Source: Yoonia sp035117555 (GTDB taxonomy: Bacteria; Pseudomonadota; Alphaproteobacteria; Rhodobacterales; Rhodobacteraceae). From it: a stretch of DNA of 64,000 bases. This document shows, in pieces, positions 35,093 to 42,795 of the stretch; within the stretch, counting starts at the first letter, position 1, and every line of letters starts with the position of its first letter. Under the pieces are notes generated by a model. It ran no database searches. It had not been told where the DNA came from and saw only the letters and a program-made list of their open reading frames with translations. The position numbers and the translations under genes were made by a program. The DNA lies in NCBI RefSeq assembly GCF_035117555.1, contig NZ_JAYKPK010000003.1, positions 186,001-250,000 of the forward strand, in the 5' to 3' direction.

Positions 35093-36592
35093 TTATTCCA
35101 TCAGGGGGATGGAGAATTCGCCACCTTCTTTGATCCCTGACGGCCAGCGCGATGTGACCGTCTTGGTGCGGGTGTAGAATTTGAACGCATCCGGCCCGTG
35201 CTGGTTGAGATCGCCGAACATGGATTTCTTCCAGCCGCCAAAGGTGTGATAGGCCAAAGGCACCGGGATCGGCACATTGATGCCGATCATGCCAATATTC
35301 ACACGATTGGCGAAGTCACGCGCCGCATCACCGTCACGGGTAAAGATCGCGGTGCCATTGCCGTATTCATGGTCCATCGCCAGACCCAAAGCCTCTTCAT
35401 AGGTCTGGGCGCGCACGCAGGTCAGGACGGGGCCAAAGATTTCCTTGGTGTAAATGTCCATATCCTTCGTGACATGGTCGAATAGATGCGGGCCGACAAA
35501 GAAACCATCCTCATAACCCTGCAGCTTGAAATCACGGCCGTCGACGACAAGCTCTGCGCCTTGGGCGATGCCGCTTTCCACCAGTTTGAGGATATTGGCC
35601 TTGGCCGCTGCCGTCACAACCGGCCCGTAATCCACATCATTGCCCGATGTATAGGGGCCGACCTTCAGCGCCTCGATCCGAGGGACCAGTTTTTCAATAA
35701 GGCGGTCGGCGGTTTCCTCACCCACCGGCACCGCGACGGAAATCGCCATGCAACGTTCGCCAGCGGCACCATAGCCTGCGCCAATCAGCGCATCAGCGGC
35801 CTGATCCAGATCGGCGTCGGGCATGATGATCATATGGTTCTTGGCACCGCCGAAACATTGCACGCGCTTGCCAGCGGCACAGCCACGGCCATAAATATAT
35901 TCCGCAATAGGGGTAGAGCCGACAAAACCGATCGACTGGATCACATCATGGTCGATGATCGCATCCACGGCCTCTTTATCGCCATTCACGACCTGCAGGA
36001 TGCCCTTGGGCAGGCCTGCTTCCTCCATCAATTCAGCCAGCATCAGCGGCACGGACGGGTCACGTTCCGATGGTTTCAGAATAAACGCATTGCCGCAGGC
36101 AATCGCAGGGGCGAACATCCACATCGGGATCATGGCTGGAAAGTTGAACGGGGTAATCCCTGCGGTCACACCCAACGCCTGTTTCATCGAATACATATCA
36201 ATGCCGGGGCCGGCGCTGTCGGTGAATTCACCTTTCAGCAATTGTGGCGCGCCGATGCAATATTCGACAACCTCCAGCCCGCGCTGCACATCGCCTTTGG
36301 CGTCGGGCAGGGTCTTGCCATGTTCGCGGGACAAAGCCTCGGCCAGCTTGTCCATATCGCGGTTCAGCAGGCCGACAAAGGCCATCATCACCCGCGCCCG
36401 GCGCTGCGGGTTCACAGCGGCCCATTTCGGCTGGGCTTCGGCGGCAATCTGCACGGCCTTGTCCATTTCGGCGGCATTTGCAAGCGGGACACGTGCCTGC
36501 ACTTCGCCGGTGGCGGGGTTATAGATATCGGCAAAACGGCCCGATGTGCCTTTGACATGCGCGCCGCCGATGTAATGAGTCAGTTCTTGCAT
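35093..36592 (-). CDS. mmsA: CoA-acylating methylmalonate-semialdehyde dehydrogenase
   Basis: Converts methylmalonate semialdehyde to propionyl-CoA and CO2 with NAD and CoA, ending the valine route. Aldehyde dehydrogenase motifs are ITPFNFPAMIPMWMFAPAIA, FILKPSERDPSVP, SIGFVGSTPIAEYIY and the catalytic Cys in GAAGERCMAIS; the C-terminus has INVPIPVPLAYHTFGGWKKS, characteristic of MmsA. 499 residues from ATG 36592, which has GGAGG upstream. It is 87 bases from the acyl-CoA dehydrogenase start and divergent from a LysR gene, the probable regulator. Confidence 0.96.
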   Translation of the reverse strand: MQELTHYIGGAHVKGTSGRFADIYNPATGEVQARVPLANAAEMDKAVQIAAEAQPKWAAVNPQRRARVMMAFVGLLNRDMDKLAEALSREHGKTLPDAKGDVQRGLEVVEYCIGAPQLLKGEFTDSAGPGIDMYSMKQALGVTAGITPFNFPAMIPMWMFAPAIACGNAFILKPSERDPSVPLMLAELMEEAGLPKGILQVVNGDKEAVDAIIDHDVIQSIGFVGSTPIAEYIYGRGCAAGKRVQCFGGAKNHMIIMPDADLDQAADALIGAGYGAAGERCMAISVAVPVGEETADRLIEKLVPRIEALKVGPYTSGNDVDYGPVVTAAAKANILKLVESGIAQGAELVVDGRDFKLQGYEDGFFVGPHLFDHVTKDMDIYTKEIFGPVLTCVRAQTYEEALGLAMDHEYGNGTAIFTRDGDAARDFANRVNIGMIGINVPIPVPLAYHTFGGWKKSMFGDLNQHGPDAFKFYTRTKTVTSRWPSGIKEGGEFSIPLME

Positions 36593-36688
36593 AGGATACC
36601 TCCATTGGTTGGTGGCACTATAGGCTTGCGTTTTTGCAGGTAAAAGCGGCAATATATCAAAACCATTTTGCAATAATGCAGGACTCTG

Positions 36689-37582
36689 ATGGATAATTGG
36701 GATGACATGCGGGTGTTTCTGGCCGTGGCGCGGACCGAAAGCCTGTCAGCCGCGGCCCCGCTGACGAAAATGGACCCTGCCACCCTGGGTCGCCGGATCG
36801 CGCGGTTGGAACGCAATCTGGGTGCGGCGCTGTTCGTCAAATCCCCGCAAGGCTATGCCCTGACCGATCTGGGCGAGAGGATGCGCGACCGCGCCGCCGA
36901 TGCGGAAACGCAATTGTCGCTGGCGGTTGAGGAATCGCGCGGCACCACCCATGCCCTGACCGGCCAGATCCGCATCGGCGCGCCGGATGGGGTGGCGAAT
37001 TTCCTGCTACCGCAGGTTTGTGCCGCGCTTCAACGCGACAACCCCGATCTGGAAATGCAGGTGCTGGCACTGCCCCGCGTCGTCAACCTGTCGCGGCGCG
37101 AGGCCGATATGGCCATCACCGTCAGCCTGCCCGCCGCCGGGCAATTGATCGTGCAAAAGATCACCGATTATCAGTTGCATCTTGCAATGCGCAAAGATGC
37201 CGCCCCGGTGCATACAATCGCAGAGCTGAAAACCCGCGCCATCGTCGGCTATATCCCTGATATGATCTTCGACAAGGAACTGGATTATCTTGGTGATCTG
37301 GGGGCAGGGGGCGTGCAGCTCGCCTCCAACTCCGTCGCTGTGCAATTGCAGATGATCCGCCAATCCGGCATCGGCATCGTGCATGATTTCGCACTGCCCT
37401 TCGCGCCGGAACTGCGGCGTATCCTGACCGAAAAAATCGCGCTGAAACGGTCCTTTTACCTTGTCTGGCATAAATCCGCGCGGCAATCCGACCGGCTCAG
37501 CCGGGTCGCGCAGGCGATCAGCGACGGCATCAGGGCCGAGGTCGCGCGTCTGGAACGCTTGACAGAGGACCCATTGATTTGA
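36689..37582 (+). CDS. LysR family transcriptional regulator (valine cluster)
   Basis: A 297-residue LTTR. The N-terminal winged HTH (about 4-63) reads MRVFLAVARTESLSAAAPLTKMDPATLGRRIARLERNLG, followed by a linker helix and a periplasmic-binding-protein-like effector domain starting near GQIRIGAPDG. It is transcribed away from mmsA across a 96-base intergenic region. That region contains TGCA-ATAA-TGCA (36668-36679) close to its own start, a possible autoregulatory half-site pair. Regulation of the valine genes is inferred from position only. Confidence 0.85.
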   Translation: MDNWDDMRVFLAVARTESLSAAAPLTKMDPATLGRRIARLERNLGAALFVKSPQGYALTDLGERMRDRAADAETQLSLAVEESRGTTHALTGQIRIGAPDGVANFLLPQVCAALQRDNPDLEMQVLALPRVVNLSRREADMAITVSLPAAGQLIVQKITDYQLHLAMRKDAAPVHTIAELKTRAIVGYIPDMIFDKELDYLGDLGAGGVQLASNSVAVQLQMIRQSGIGIVHDFALPFAPELRRILTEKIALKRSFYLVWHKSARQSDRLSRVAQAISDGIRAEVARLERLTEDPLI

Positions 37583-37615
37583 CACGCTGATAAAACGGCC
37601 ATTGGGGGGGACATC

Positions 37616-38050
37616 ATGATCGTCGCGCAAATCCTGAAATCGAAAATCGATATGGGTGTGGTATCCGTCAAGCCAAGTGACAGCGTCTCTTCTGCCGTCG
37701 CTTTGCTCTCGGAAAAGCGGATCGGCACCGTGGTCGTCTCCAGAGATGGCACAACGCTCGACGGCATCCTGTCCGAACGCGATATCGTGCGTGAATTGGG
37801 CAAGCGCGGTGTGGATTGCCTCTCCGCCCCCGTGTCCGAGATGATGACCGCGAAACTGACCACCTGCACCACTGGCGACAGCGCGGATAAAGTGCTGGAA
37901 ATGATGACCGAAGGCCGGTTCCGCCATCTGCCGGTGATGGATAATGGCCAGATGATCGGCCTGATCTCCATCGGTGACGTGGTCAAGGCGCGGCTCTTGG
38001 AACTGTCGATGGAAAAAGACGCGCTGGAAGGCATGATCATGGGGCATTAG
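37616..38050 (+). CDS. Two-CBS-domain protein
   Basis: A 144-residue stand-alone CBS pair (Bateman module). Repeat 1 is about 10-62 (VVSVKPSDSVSSAVALLSEKRIGTVVV) and repeat 2 about 76-130 (MTAKLTTCTTGDSADKVLEMM, FRHLPVMDNGQMIGLISIGDVVKARL). Such modules bind AMP, ATP or SAM and report energy state; the partner is unknown. The conserved (S/T)xGDV-type nucleotide contact is visible in each half (LSERDIV and SIGDVV). It is 64 bases upstream of coaD. Confidence 0.88.
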   Translation: MIVAQILKSKIDMGVVSVKPSDSVSSAVALLSEKRIGTVVVSRDGTTLDGILSERDIVRELGKRGVDCLSAPVSEMMTAKLTTCTTGDSADKVLEMMTEGRFRHLPVMDNGQMIGLISIGDVVKARLLELSMEKDALEGMIMGH

Positions 38051-38113
38051 CCCCGTTGCATTCCGCCGCCCGATGCTGTTTCTAACGCGCAATAATATTT
38101 CAAGAGGTGCGTC

Positions 38114-38608
38114 ATGCGCGTAGGTCTATATCCCGGCACATTCGATCCGGTCACTTTGGGGCATATCGACATCGTGCGCCGTGCCGCGACATTGGTGGAT
38201 CGTCTGGTCATCGGCGTGGCGATCAACCGTGACAAAGGCCCGTTATTCAGCCTCGAAGAACGTGTCGCCATGGTGCAGAGCGAATGCGTCCCGCTTGGCG
38301 CAGCCGTCAATTGCGAGATTGTCGTGCATCCGTTCGAAAATCTGCTGATCGACTGCGCCCGCGATGTCGGCGCCGGGCTGATCATCCGGGGCCTGCGCGC
38401 CGTGGCTGATTTTGAATATGAATATCAGATGGTTGGCATGAACCGCATCCTCGACGATTCAATCGAGACGGTGTTCCTGATGGCCGAAGCCGAACATCAG
38501 GCGATCGCATCAAAACTGGTCAAGGAAATCGCAAGGCTCGGCGGCGATGTGTCGAAATTCGTCACACCCGCCGTGAATAGCGCGCTGAAAGACCGGCTGC
38601 GGCCTTAG
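38114..38608 (+). CDS. coaD: Phosphopantetheine adenylyltransferase
   Basis: Catalyses the fourth step of coenzyme A synthesis: 4'-phosphopantetheine plus ATP to dephospho-CoA. The nucleotidyltransferase motif YPGTFDPVTLGHIDI (TxGH) is at the N-terminus. IIRGLRAVADFEYEYQMVGMNR is the CoaD substrate loop and DVSKFVTP lies near the end. 164 residues, typical. A purine-rich AAGAGG precedes the ATG. Its stop codon overlaps the stop codon of the oppositely oriented DUF1127 mini-gene in a shared TTAG. Confidence 0.96.
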   Translation: MRVGLYPGTFDPVTLGHIDIVRRAATLVDRLVIGVAINRDKGPLFSLEERVAMVQSECVPLGAAVNCEIVVHPFENLLIDCARDVGAGLIIRGLRAVADFEYEYQMVGMNRILDDSIETVFLMAEAEHQAIASKLVKEIARLGGDVSKFVTPAVNSALKDRLRP

Positions 38609-38763
38609 CCGTAAATCGCCTTGCTGGCGATCTTGGCCGCATCTTCGCGAAACAGACCCAGATCGATGGCCACATCCTGCGGCATGCTGGCGATTTCGTT
38701 TTTCAGCCGCAGATAGGCGGCACGTTTCTGCACGGCTGTGCGGACTTTGGTCAGGACTTTCAT
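38605..38763 (-). CDS. DUF1127-like small protein
   Basis: A 52-residue protein from ATG 38763 with a strong AAGGAG ribosome site eight bases before. It is basic at the N-terminus (MKVLTKVRTAVQKRAAYLRLKNEI) and ends with MPQDVAIDLGLFREDAAKIASKAIYG, the pattern of small DUF1127 proteins, which bind RNA or act as phosphate or stress regulators in Alphaproteobacteria (established for some members). A -10-like CTATTT (reverse strand of 38801-38806) lies upstream. It is tail-to-tail with coaD. Confidence 0.82.
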   Translation of the reverse strand: MKVLTKVRTAVQKRAAYLRLKNEIASMPQDVAIDLGLFREDAAKIASKAIYG

Positions 38764-38874
38764 GTTTTGCTCCTTAGGTTCAGCATTTCTGTTGATCCAT
38801 AAATAGCAATGCTGCATCGCAGCACAACTGCCGGAACGGTCACGCCGCTATGCGAATCCTGCATGGCGAGCGGG

Positions 38875-38904
38875 CATGAAAAAACCGGCCTCGCAAGGCC
38901 GGTT
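38875..38904 (-). terminator. Rho-independent terminator of gap (gap1)
   Basis: On the minus strand AACCGGCCT and AGGCCGGTT form a perfect 9-bp stem with loop TGCG, followed directly by TTTTTTC. It lies 22 bases after the gap1 stop codon. Confidence 0.88.
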
Positions 38905-38925
38905 CTGATCTGCAAAAAGGCTGGC

Positions 38926-39927
38926 TTACAGCAATTTCCCCATCGCCACGGCCGTATCAGCCATGCGATTGGAAAAACCCCATTCATTGTCATACCAGCT
39001 CAGGATACGGACCATATTGCCGTCCAACACCTTGGTCTGATCCAGATGGAAGATGGATGAATGCGGATCATGGTTGAAATCAGAGCTGACCATCGGCAGA
39101 TCGGTATAGCCGAGAATACCTTTCAGCGGGCCGTCAGCCGCAGCGATGATCGCCGCATTGATCTCTTCCACAGTCGTGTCGCGGCTGGCCTCAAAGGTCA
39201 GATCCACCACCGACACATTCGGCGTCGGCACCCGGATCGCGACACCATCGAGCTTGCCGTTCAACTCTGGCAAGACCAGCCCCACAGCCTTGGCTGCCCC
39301 GGTTGATGTCGGGATCATCGACAAAGCCGCAGCGCGGGCACGATAGAGGTCCTTGTGCATCGTATCCAGCGTCGGCTGATCGCCGGTATAGCTATGGATC
39401 GTCGTCATGAATCCTTTGGTGATGCCCACCGTATCATTCAGCACCTTCGCCACTGGCGACAGGCAGTTCGTGGTGCAGGAGGCGTTGGAAACGATGATAT
39501 CCTCCGCCGTCAGCGACTGATGATTCACCCCGAAAACGACAGTCTTGTCCGCATCCGTGCCCGGAGCCGAAATCAGCACACGCTTGGCGCCGGTCGACAA
39601 ATGCGCCTGACAGGCGTCTTTGGAGGTGAAAATCCCGGTGCATTCCAGCACGACATCGACATCGCCCCAGGGCAGGTCGGCAGGGTTGCGGATCGCGGTC
39701 ACTTTGATCGGGCCACGGCCTGCGTCAATCGTATCCTCGGTCGTGGTCACCGTGCCGGGGAACCGGCCATGCACCGAATCGAAGCGCAGCAGATGGGCAT
39801 TGGTTTCCACCGGGCCCAGATCATTGATCGCCACCACTTCGATATCATTGCGGCCAGATTCGATGATCGCGCGCAAGATGTTGCGGCCAATCCGGCCAAA
39901 TCCATTGATCGCTACTTTGACAGCCAT
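38926..39927 (-). CDS. gap: Glyceraldehyde-3-phosphate dehydrogenase, paralogue 1
   Basis: Interconverts glyceraldehyde-3-phosphate and 1,3-bisphosphoglycerate. 333 residues from ATG 39927 (MAVKVAINGF), with AAGGAGGA upstream; the frame extends a further 13 codons but without support. The Rossmann motif NGFGRIGRN is followed by Asp36 in AINDLG, the residue that normally selects NAD over NADP. Catalytic Cys151 (NASCTTNC) and His178 (TTIHSY) are present. The S-loop DLYRARAAALSMIPTSTG resembles that of GapB-type and amphibolic enzymes. A near-palindromic TGTTGGCGCTAACA lies 25 bases upstream of the start. A second paralogue lies upstream at 40248. Confidence 0.96.
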   Translation of the reverse strand: MAVKVAINGFGRIGRNILRAIIESGRNDIEVVAINDLGPVETNAHLLRFDSVHGRFPGTVTTTEDTIDAGRGPIKVTAIRNPADLPWGDVDVVLECTGIFTSKDACQAHLSTGAKRVLISAPGTDADKTVVFGVNHQSLTAEDIIVSNASCTTNCLSPVAKVLNDTVGITKGFMTTIHSYTGDQPTLDTMHKDLYRARAAALSMIPTSTGAAKAVGLVLPELNGKLDGVAIRVPTPNVSVVDLTFEASRDTTVEEINAAIIAAADGPLKGILGYTDLPMVSSDFNHDPHSSIFHLDQTKVLDGNMVRILSWYDNEWGFSNRMADTAVAMGKLL

Positions 39928-39951
39928 GAGCCTATCCTCCTTAAGGATGAA

Positions 39952-39965
39952 TGTTGGCGCTAACA
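39952..39965. promoter_or_regulatory. CceR-like operator upstream of gap1
   Basis: TGTTGGCGCTAACA is a 14-base palindrome with one mismatched pair. It agrees with TGNTANCGNTANCA, the binding pattern I recall for the LacI-type central-carbon regulator CceR of Rhodobacter, at all but one fixed position. A second such site lies upstream of gap2. Confidence 0.5.
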
Positions 39966-40030
39966 TTGCGATTTATCGCCGAAGGTCAACCGCAGACTGC
40001 ATCAGCGCCCGCCCGCTGTCATCCTTCCAG

Positions 40031-40064
40031 CTTCTTATTTCTGCAAATACTCCCGCCGGAGGCG
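40031..40064 (-). repeat. Dispersed intergenic repeat, copy B
   Basis: On the minus strand: GCCTCCGGCGGGAGTATTTG, then CAGAAATAAGAAG. It differs from copy C at only a few positions. It lies 15 bases after the stop codon of the 47-residue protein gene and about 100 bases before the gap1 start. Confidence 0.78.
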
Positions 40065-40078
40065 CGGCCCCACGGACC

Positions 40079-40222
40079 TTACCGCCAGAACGCCAGATAT
40101 TCCGTCAGATCGACAAATTCGCGCATCATAAAAACGAACGCCCGCCAGTCATTGGCCGCGCCATCATAGGCAAGCGCGCCGACAATCACCAAACCCAGAA
40201 ATACCGCCAAACCATTCGTCAT
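40079..40222 (-). CDS. 47-residue predicted membrane mini-protein downstream of gap2
   Basis: ATG 40222 to TAA 40079 encodes 47 residues: MTNGLAVFLGLVIVGALAYD, then an amphipathic tail with NDWRAFVFMMREFVDL and terminal YLAFWR. A single membrane helix covers about residues 4-19. It starts 25 bases after the gap2 stop on the same strand, so it is probably translated from the gap2 transcript; no strong Shine-Dalgarno is seen. I recognise no family with certainty. The intact frame, the membrane segment and the sandwiched position between the two gap genes argue that it is real. Confidence 0.6.
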   Translation of the reverse strand: MTNGLAVFLGLVIVGALAYDGAANDWRAFVFMMREFVDLTEYLAFWR

Positions 40223-40247
40223 GGCGCATTTCTACCGCGCCCGGAAC

Positions 40248-41246
40248 TTAATGCAAGCGGCCCATTGTGGCGGCGACATCGGCCATCCGCGCCGAAAAGC
40301 CCCATTCATTGTCATACCAGGCCAGAACCCGCACCATGCGGCCCACCACCTTGGTCTGATCGGGCGCAAAGATGCAGCTTTGCGTGGTATGGTTGAAATC
40401 GATGCTGACCTTGGCTTCAGCATCATAACCCATGACCATGCCCATATAGCCGCCCGCCGCCTCGGCCACGATCGCATTCACATCGGCCACGCTGACGGAT
40501 TTGCCTGCCTGAAAGGTCAGATCAACCGCGCTGACATTGGGCGTCGGCACCCGGATCGCCGTGCCATCGAGCTTGCCGGCCAGTTCCGGCAGAACCTCTC
40601 CCAAAGCCTTCGCCGCGCCGGTCGAGGTCGGGATCATCGCCATCGCCGCCGCCCGCGCGCGATAGAGATCATCGTGACGGCGGTCCAATGTCGGCTGATC
40701 GCCGGTATAGGAATGGATCGTGGTCATGATCCCGGCTTCGATCCCGATGGCATCGTTCAACACCTTCGCCAGCGGGGCCAGACAATTGGTCGTGCAGGAC
40801 CCGTTCGACACCAGCCGTTCACTGCTGCGCAGGTCACGGTGATTGACCCCGTAAACCACGGTGCGGTCCACATTCTTTGCCGGGGCAGAGATCAGCACCT
40901 TGCGCGCGCCCCGCTCCAGATGCACCGCCGCCTTATGACCATCGTTGAACTTGCCGGTGCACTCCAGCACGACATCGACGCCCTCCCAATCCAGGGTCGC
41001 TGGATCATAGCTCGACATCACCTCAATCGGCCCGCGTCCCAGGTCAAGGCTGTTGCCCTTCACGCTGACCGGATGTCCGAACCGTCCATGCACGGAATCA
41101 TATTTCAACAGATGCGCATTGGTGGCAATCGGCCCGGTGGCGTTGATCTTGACCACCTGCACGTCATTGCGCCCGGCCTCGGTGATATGCGCCAAAGTGC
41201 AGCGCCCGATCCGGCCAAATCCGTTGATCCCGATGGTGATGGTCAT
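40248..41246 (-). CDS. gap: Glyceraldehyde-3-phosphate dehydrogenase, paralogue 2
   Basis: 332 residues with full GAPDH architecture: NGFGRIGRC, catalytic Cys151 (NGSCTTNC) and His178 (TTIHSY), and S-loop DLYRARAAAMAMIPTSTG. The Asp that normally contacts the adenosine ribose of NAD is replaced by Ala36 (VKINATG), whereas paralogue 1 keeps Asp. This predicts relaxed or NADP-preferring cofactor use, as for biosynthetic or gluconeogenic GAPDH (inference). Its upstream region carries a palindrome TGTTAACGGTAACA (41325-41338) about 80 bases before the start, shared with the divergent DUF808 gene. Confidence 0.95.
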   Translation of the reverse strand: MTITIGINGFGRIGRCTLAHITEAGRNDVQVVKINATGPIATNAHLLKYDSVHGRFGHPVSVKGNSLDLGRGPIEVMSSYDPATLDWEGVDVVLECTGKFNDGHKAAVHLERGARKVLISAPAKNVDRTVVYGVNHRDLRSSERLVSNGSCTTNCLAPLAKVLNDAIGIEAGIMTTIHSYTGDQPTLDRRHDDLYRARAAAMAMIPTSTGAAKALGEVLPELAGKLDGTAIRVPTPNVSAVDLTFQAGKSVSVADVNAIVAEAAGGYMGMVMGYDAEAKVSIDFNHTTQSCIFAPDQTKVVGRMVRVLAWYDNEWGFSARMADVAATMGRLH

Positions 41247-41324
41247 GTGGCACCTCTTGTTATCTGCGAACGTCCTGCCGGGTGTATACTGTCGTGTCCA
41301 GAATAAAGTGATTATAAGTCAATA

Positions 41325-41368
41325 TGTTAACGGTAACATGAGGTCTCTGTGACCTGTTACCGCTAAAC
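41325..41368. promoter_or_regulatory. CceR-like operator pair between gap2 and the DUF808 gene
   Basis: TGTTAACGGTAACA (41325-41338) fits TGNTANCGNTANCA exactly. A second, weaker copy TGTTACCGCTAAAC begins at 41355. The two copies are themselves inverted relative to each other with AGGTC/GACCT between, so the DNA could form an extended hairpin or bind a repressor tetramer. Confidence 0.55.
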
Positions 41369-41443
41369 GTTTGCGACACCATTGCGCGCTTGCTGACGGA
41401 TGCAGACAAGATCACTCTGACCCAAAGAATCATGAGGTTTCAG

Positions 41444-42382
41444 ATGAGCGGACTGCTGGCCCTACTCGATGACGTGGCCGCGATTGCCAAGGTGGCGGCA
41501 GCCTCGCTCGATGACGTGATCAGGCAGGCGACCAAGGCGGGCGCCAAAGCCGCCGGTGCCGTGATCGACGATGCCGCCGTGACACCGAAATATGTCCACG
41601 GCTTTTCGGCGGATCGCGAATTGCCCATCGTCTGGCGCATCGCCATGGGATCGATCCGAAACAAACTGGTCATCCTGCTGCCTGTCGCCTTGGCGCTGTC
41701 AGCCTTTGCGCCTTGGCTGATTGCGCCTTTGCTGATGCTAGGCGGGGCCTATCTGTGCTATGAAGGTGCTGAAAAGCTGATCCACAGCTTTCGCAAAGGC
41801 GACCCGCATGCGCTGGCCACCGGCGATCCCGCGCATCTGGAAGAGGCCAAGGTCAAAGGCGCGATCAAGACCGATTTCATCCTGTCAGCCGAAATCATGA
41901 CCATCGCCCTCGCCACCATCGAGACGCCGGGTATCTGGGGACAGGCAGCGGTTCTTGCTGTGGTCGCCATCGCCATCACCGCGCTGGTTTACGGCGCTGT
42001 GGCGGTGATTGTGAAAGCCGATGATCTGGGCCTCTGGCTCGCCGGGAACGGGCGGACCGGGCTGACACGCGCCACCGGGCGCGGGATCGTCGCGGCGATG
42101 CCGGGGTTTTTGCTGGTGCTGACATGGGTCGGCACGGCGGCGATGCTCTGGGTTGGCGGGTCGATCATCGTGCATGGGGTGGAGGAGATGGGATCCGGCT
42201 GGCTTGGCCATCATATCCATGATGCCGCAGTGGCGATGGCGGCATTGGTGCCGCTGCAGATCGCCGCAGCGACGGAATGGTTCGCCACGGCGGCGTTGGA
42301 CGGGGTCCTGGGCATCGCATTGGGGCTGGCACTGGTCATGCTCGTCACGCCCGTCATGGGCTGGGTGCAGGGCGATGAATGA
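41444..42382 (+). CDS. DUF808 family inner-membrane protein (YedI-like)
   Basis: 312 residues from ATG 41444 (MSGLLALLDDVAAIAKVAA), with GAGG seven bases upstream. The signature N-terminus LLALLDDVAAIAKVAAASLDDV and AVTPKYVHGFSADRELPIVWRIA are characteristic of DUF808. Several membrane helices follow (about 90-130, 160-195, 225-255, 270-305), including LLMLGGAYLCYEGAEKL. The function is unknown in E. coli and here. It is divergent from gap2 and overlaps the DoxX gene by 8 bases. Confidence 0.88.
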   Translation: MSGLLALLDDVAAIAKVAAASLDDVIRQATKAGAKAAGAVIDDAAVTPKYVHGFSADRELPIVWRIAMGSIRNKLVILLPVALALSAFAPWLIAPLLMLGGAYLCYEGAEKLIHSFRKGDPHALATGDPAHLEEAKVKGAIKTDFILSAEIMTIALATIETPGIWGQAAVLAVVAIAITALVYGAVAVIVKADDLGLWLAGNGRTGLTRATGRGIVAAMPGFLLVLTWVGTAAMLWVGGSIIVHGVEEMGSGWLGHHIHDAAVAMAALVPLQIAAATEWFATAALDGVLGIALGLALVMLVTPVMGWVQGDE

Positions 42383-42740
42383 CGCGCTGCTGCTGGCCGC
42401 GCGGGTTCTTATCGGTGCGCTGTTTCTGGGCGGGGCAGTGCAAAAGCTGATCAGCCCCGGCGATGCGGCGGATCTGCTGGTCGGTTTCAACCTGCCTGTG
42501 ACGCTGGTCTGGCTGGCACTGGCTTATAATGCGCTGGCGGGGCTGGCTGTCGTCATTGGCGTGGCAGTCAGGCCGGTGGCTTTGTCGCTGGCACTGTATT
42601 GCGCGGTGACAAGCGTCTTTCACTTTATCCCGGATGATCCGTGGCAAATGTCGATCTTCGTGAAGAATTGGGCGATTGCCGGGGGATGCCTTGCTCTGGC
42701 TGTTGCCGGGGCGGGGCGGTGGCGGGTGGGTCGGGGTTAA
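42375..42740 (+). CDS. DoxX family membrane protein
   Basis: 121 residues, four predicted membrane helices: ALLLAARVLIGALFLGGAVQKL, VTLVWLALAYNALAGLAVVIG, PVALSLALYCAVTSVFHF and NWAIAGGCLALAVAGA. The motif LIGALFLGGAVQKLISP and the C-terminal FHFIPDDPWQMSIFVKNWAIAGG are typical of DoxX/YphA proteins, sometimes linked to redox or quinone chemistry. ATG 42375 overlaps the DUF808 stop by 8 bases, so the pair is translationally coupled. The longer frame upstream is only a shadow of the DUF808 gene. Confidence 0.85.
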   Translation: MNDALLLAARVLIGALFLGGAVQKLISPGDAADLLVGFNLPVTLVWLALAYNALAGLAVVIGVAVRPVALSLALYCAVTSVFHFIPDDPWQMSIFVKNWAIAGGCLALAVAGAGRWRVGRG

Positions 42741-42749
42741 CCCCGACCC
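42728..42749. terminator. Inverted repeat overlapping the end of the DoxX gene
   Basis: GGGTCGGGG (42728-42736) pairs perfectly with CCCCGACCC (42741-42749) over a TTAA loop that contains the stop codon. The tail ATTGTTGGG has few Ts. Confidence 0.5.
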
Positions 42750-42768
42750 ATTGTTGGGCACATCGTCA

Positions 42769-42786
42769 GGCGGGGATTTCCCCGCC
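42769..42786 (-). terminator. Inverted repeat after tkt
   Basis: GGCGGGGA (42769-42776) pairs with TCCCCGCC (42779-42786) around two Ts. It lies nine bases beyond the tkt stop codon in its transcription direction, so it may close the tkt transcript, though no long T-run follows. Confidence 0.45.
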
Positions 42787-42795
42787 CCCCGTTTC

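Noticed and set aside
40221..41306. Long plus-strand frame (361 codons) opposite gap2.
   Set aside because: It is antisense to a perfect GAPDH gene, is His/Arg-rich in the way GC-rich shadow frames are, and has no domain.
41327..41366. The inverted TTAACGGTAAC/GTTACCGCTAA pair as a transcription terminator.
   Set aside because: It lies between divergent gene starts, not after a gene, and no T-run follows; an operator is more plausible.
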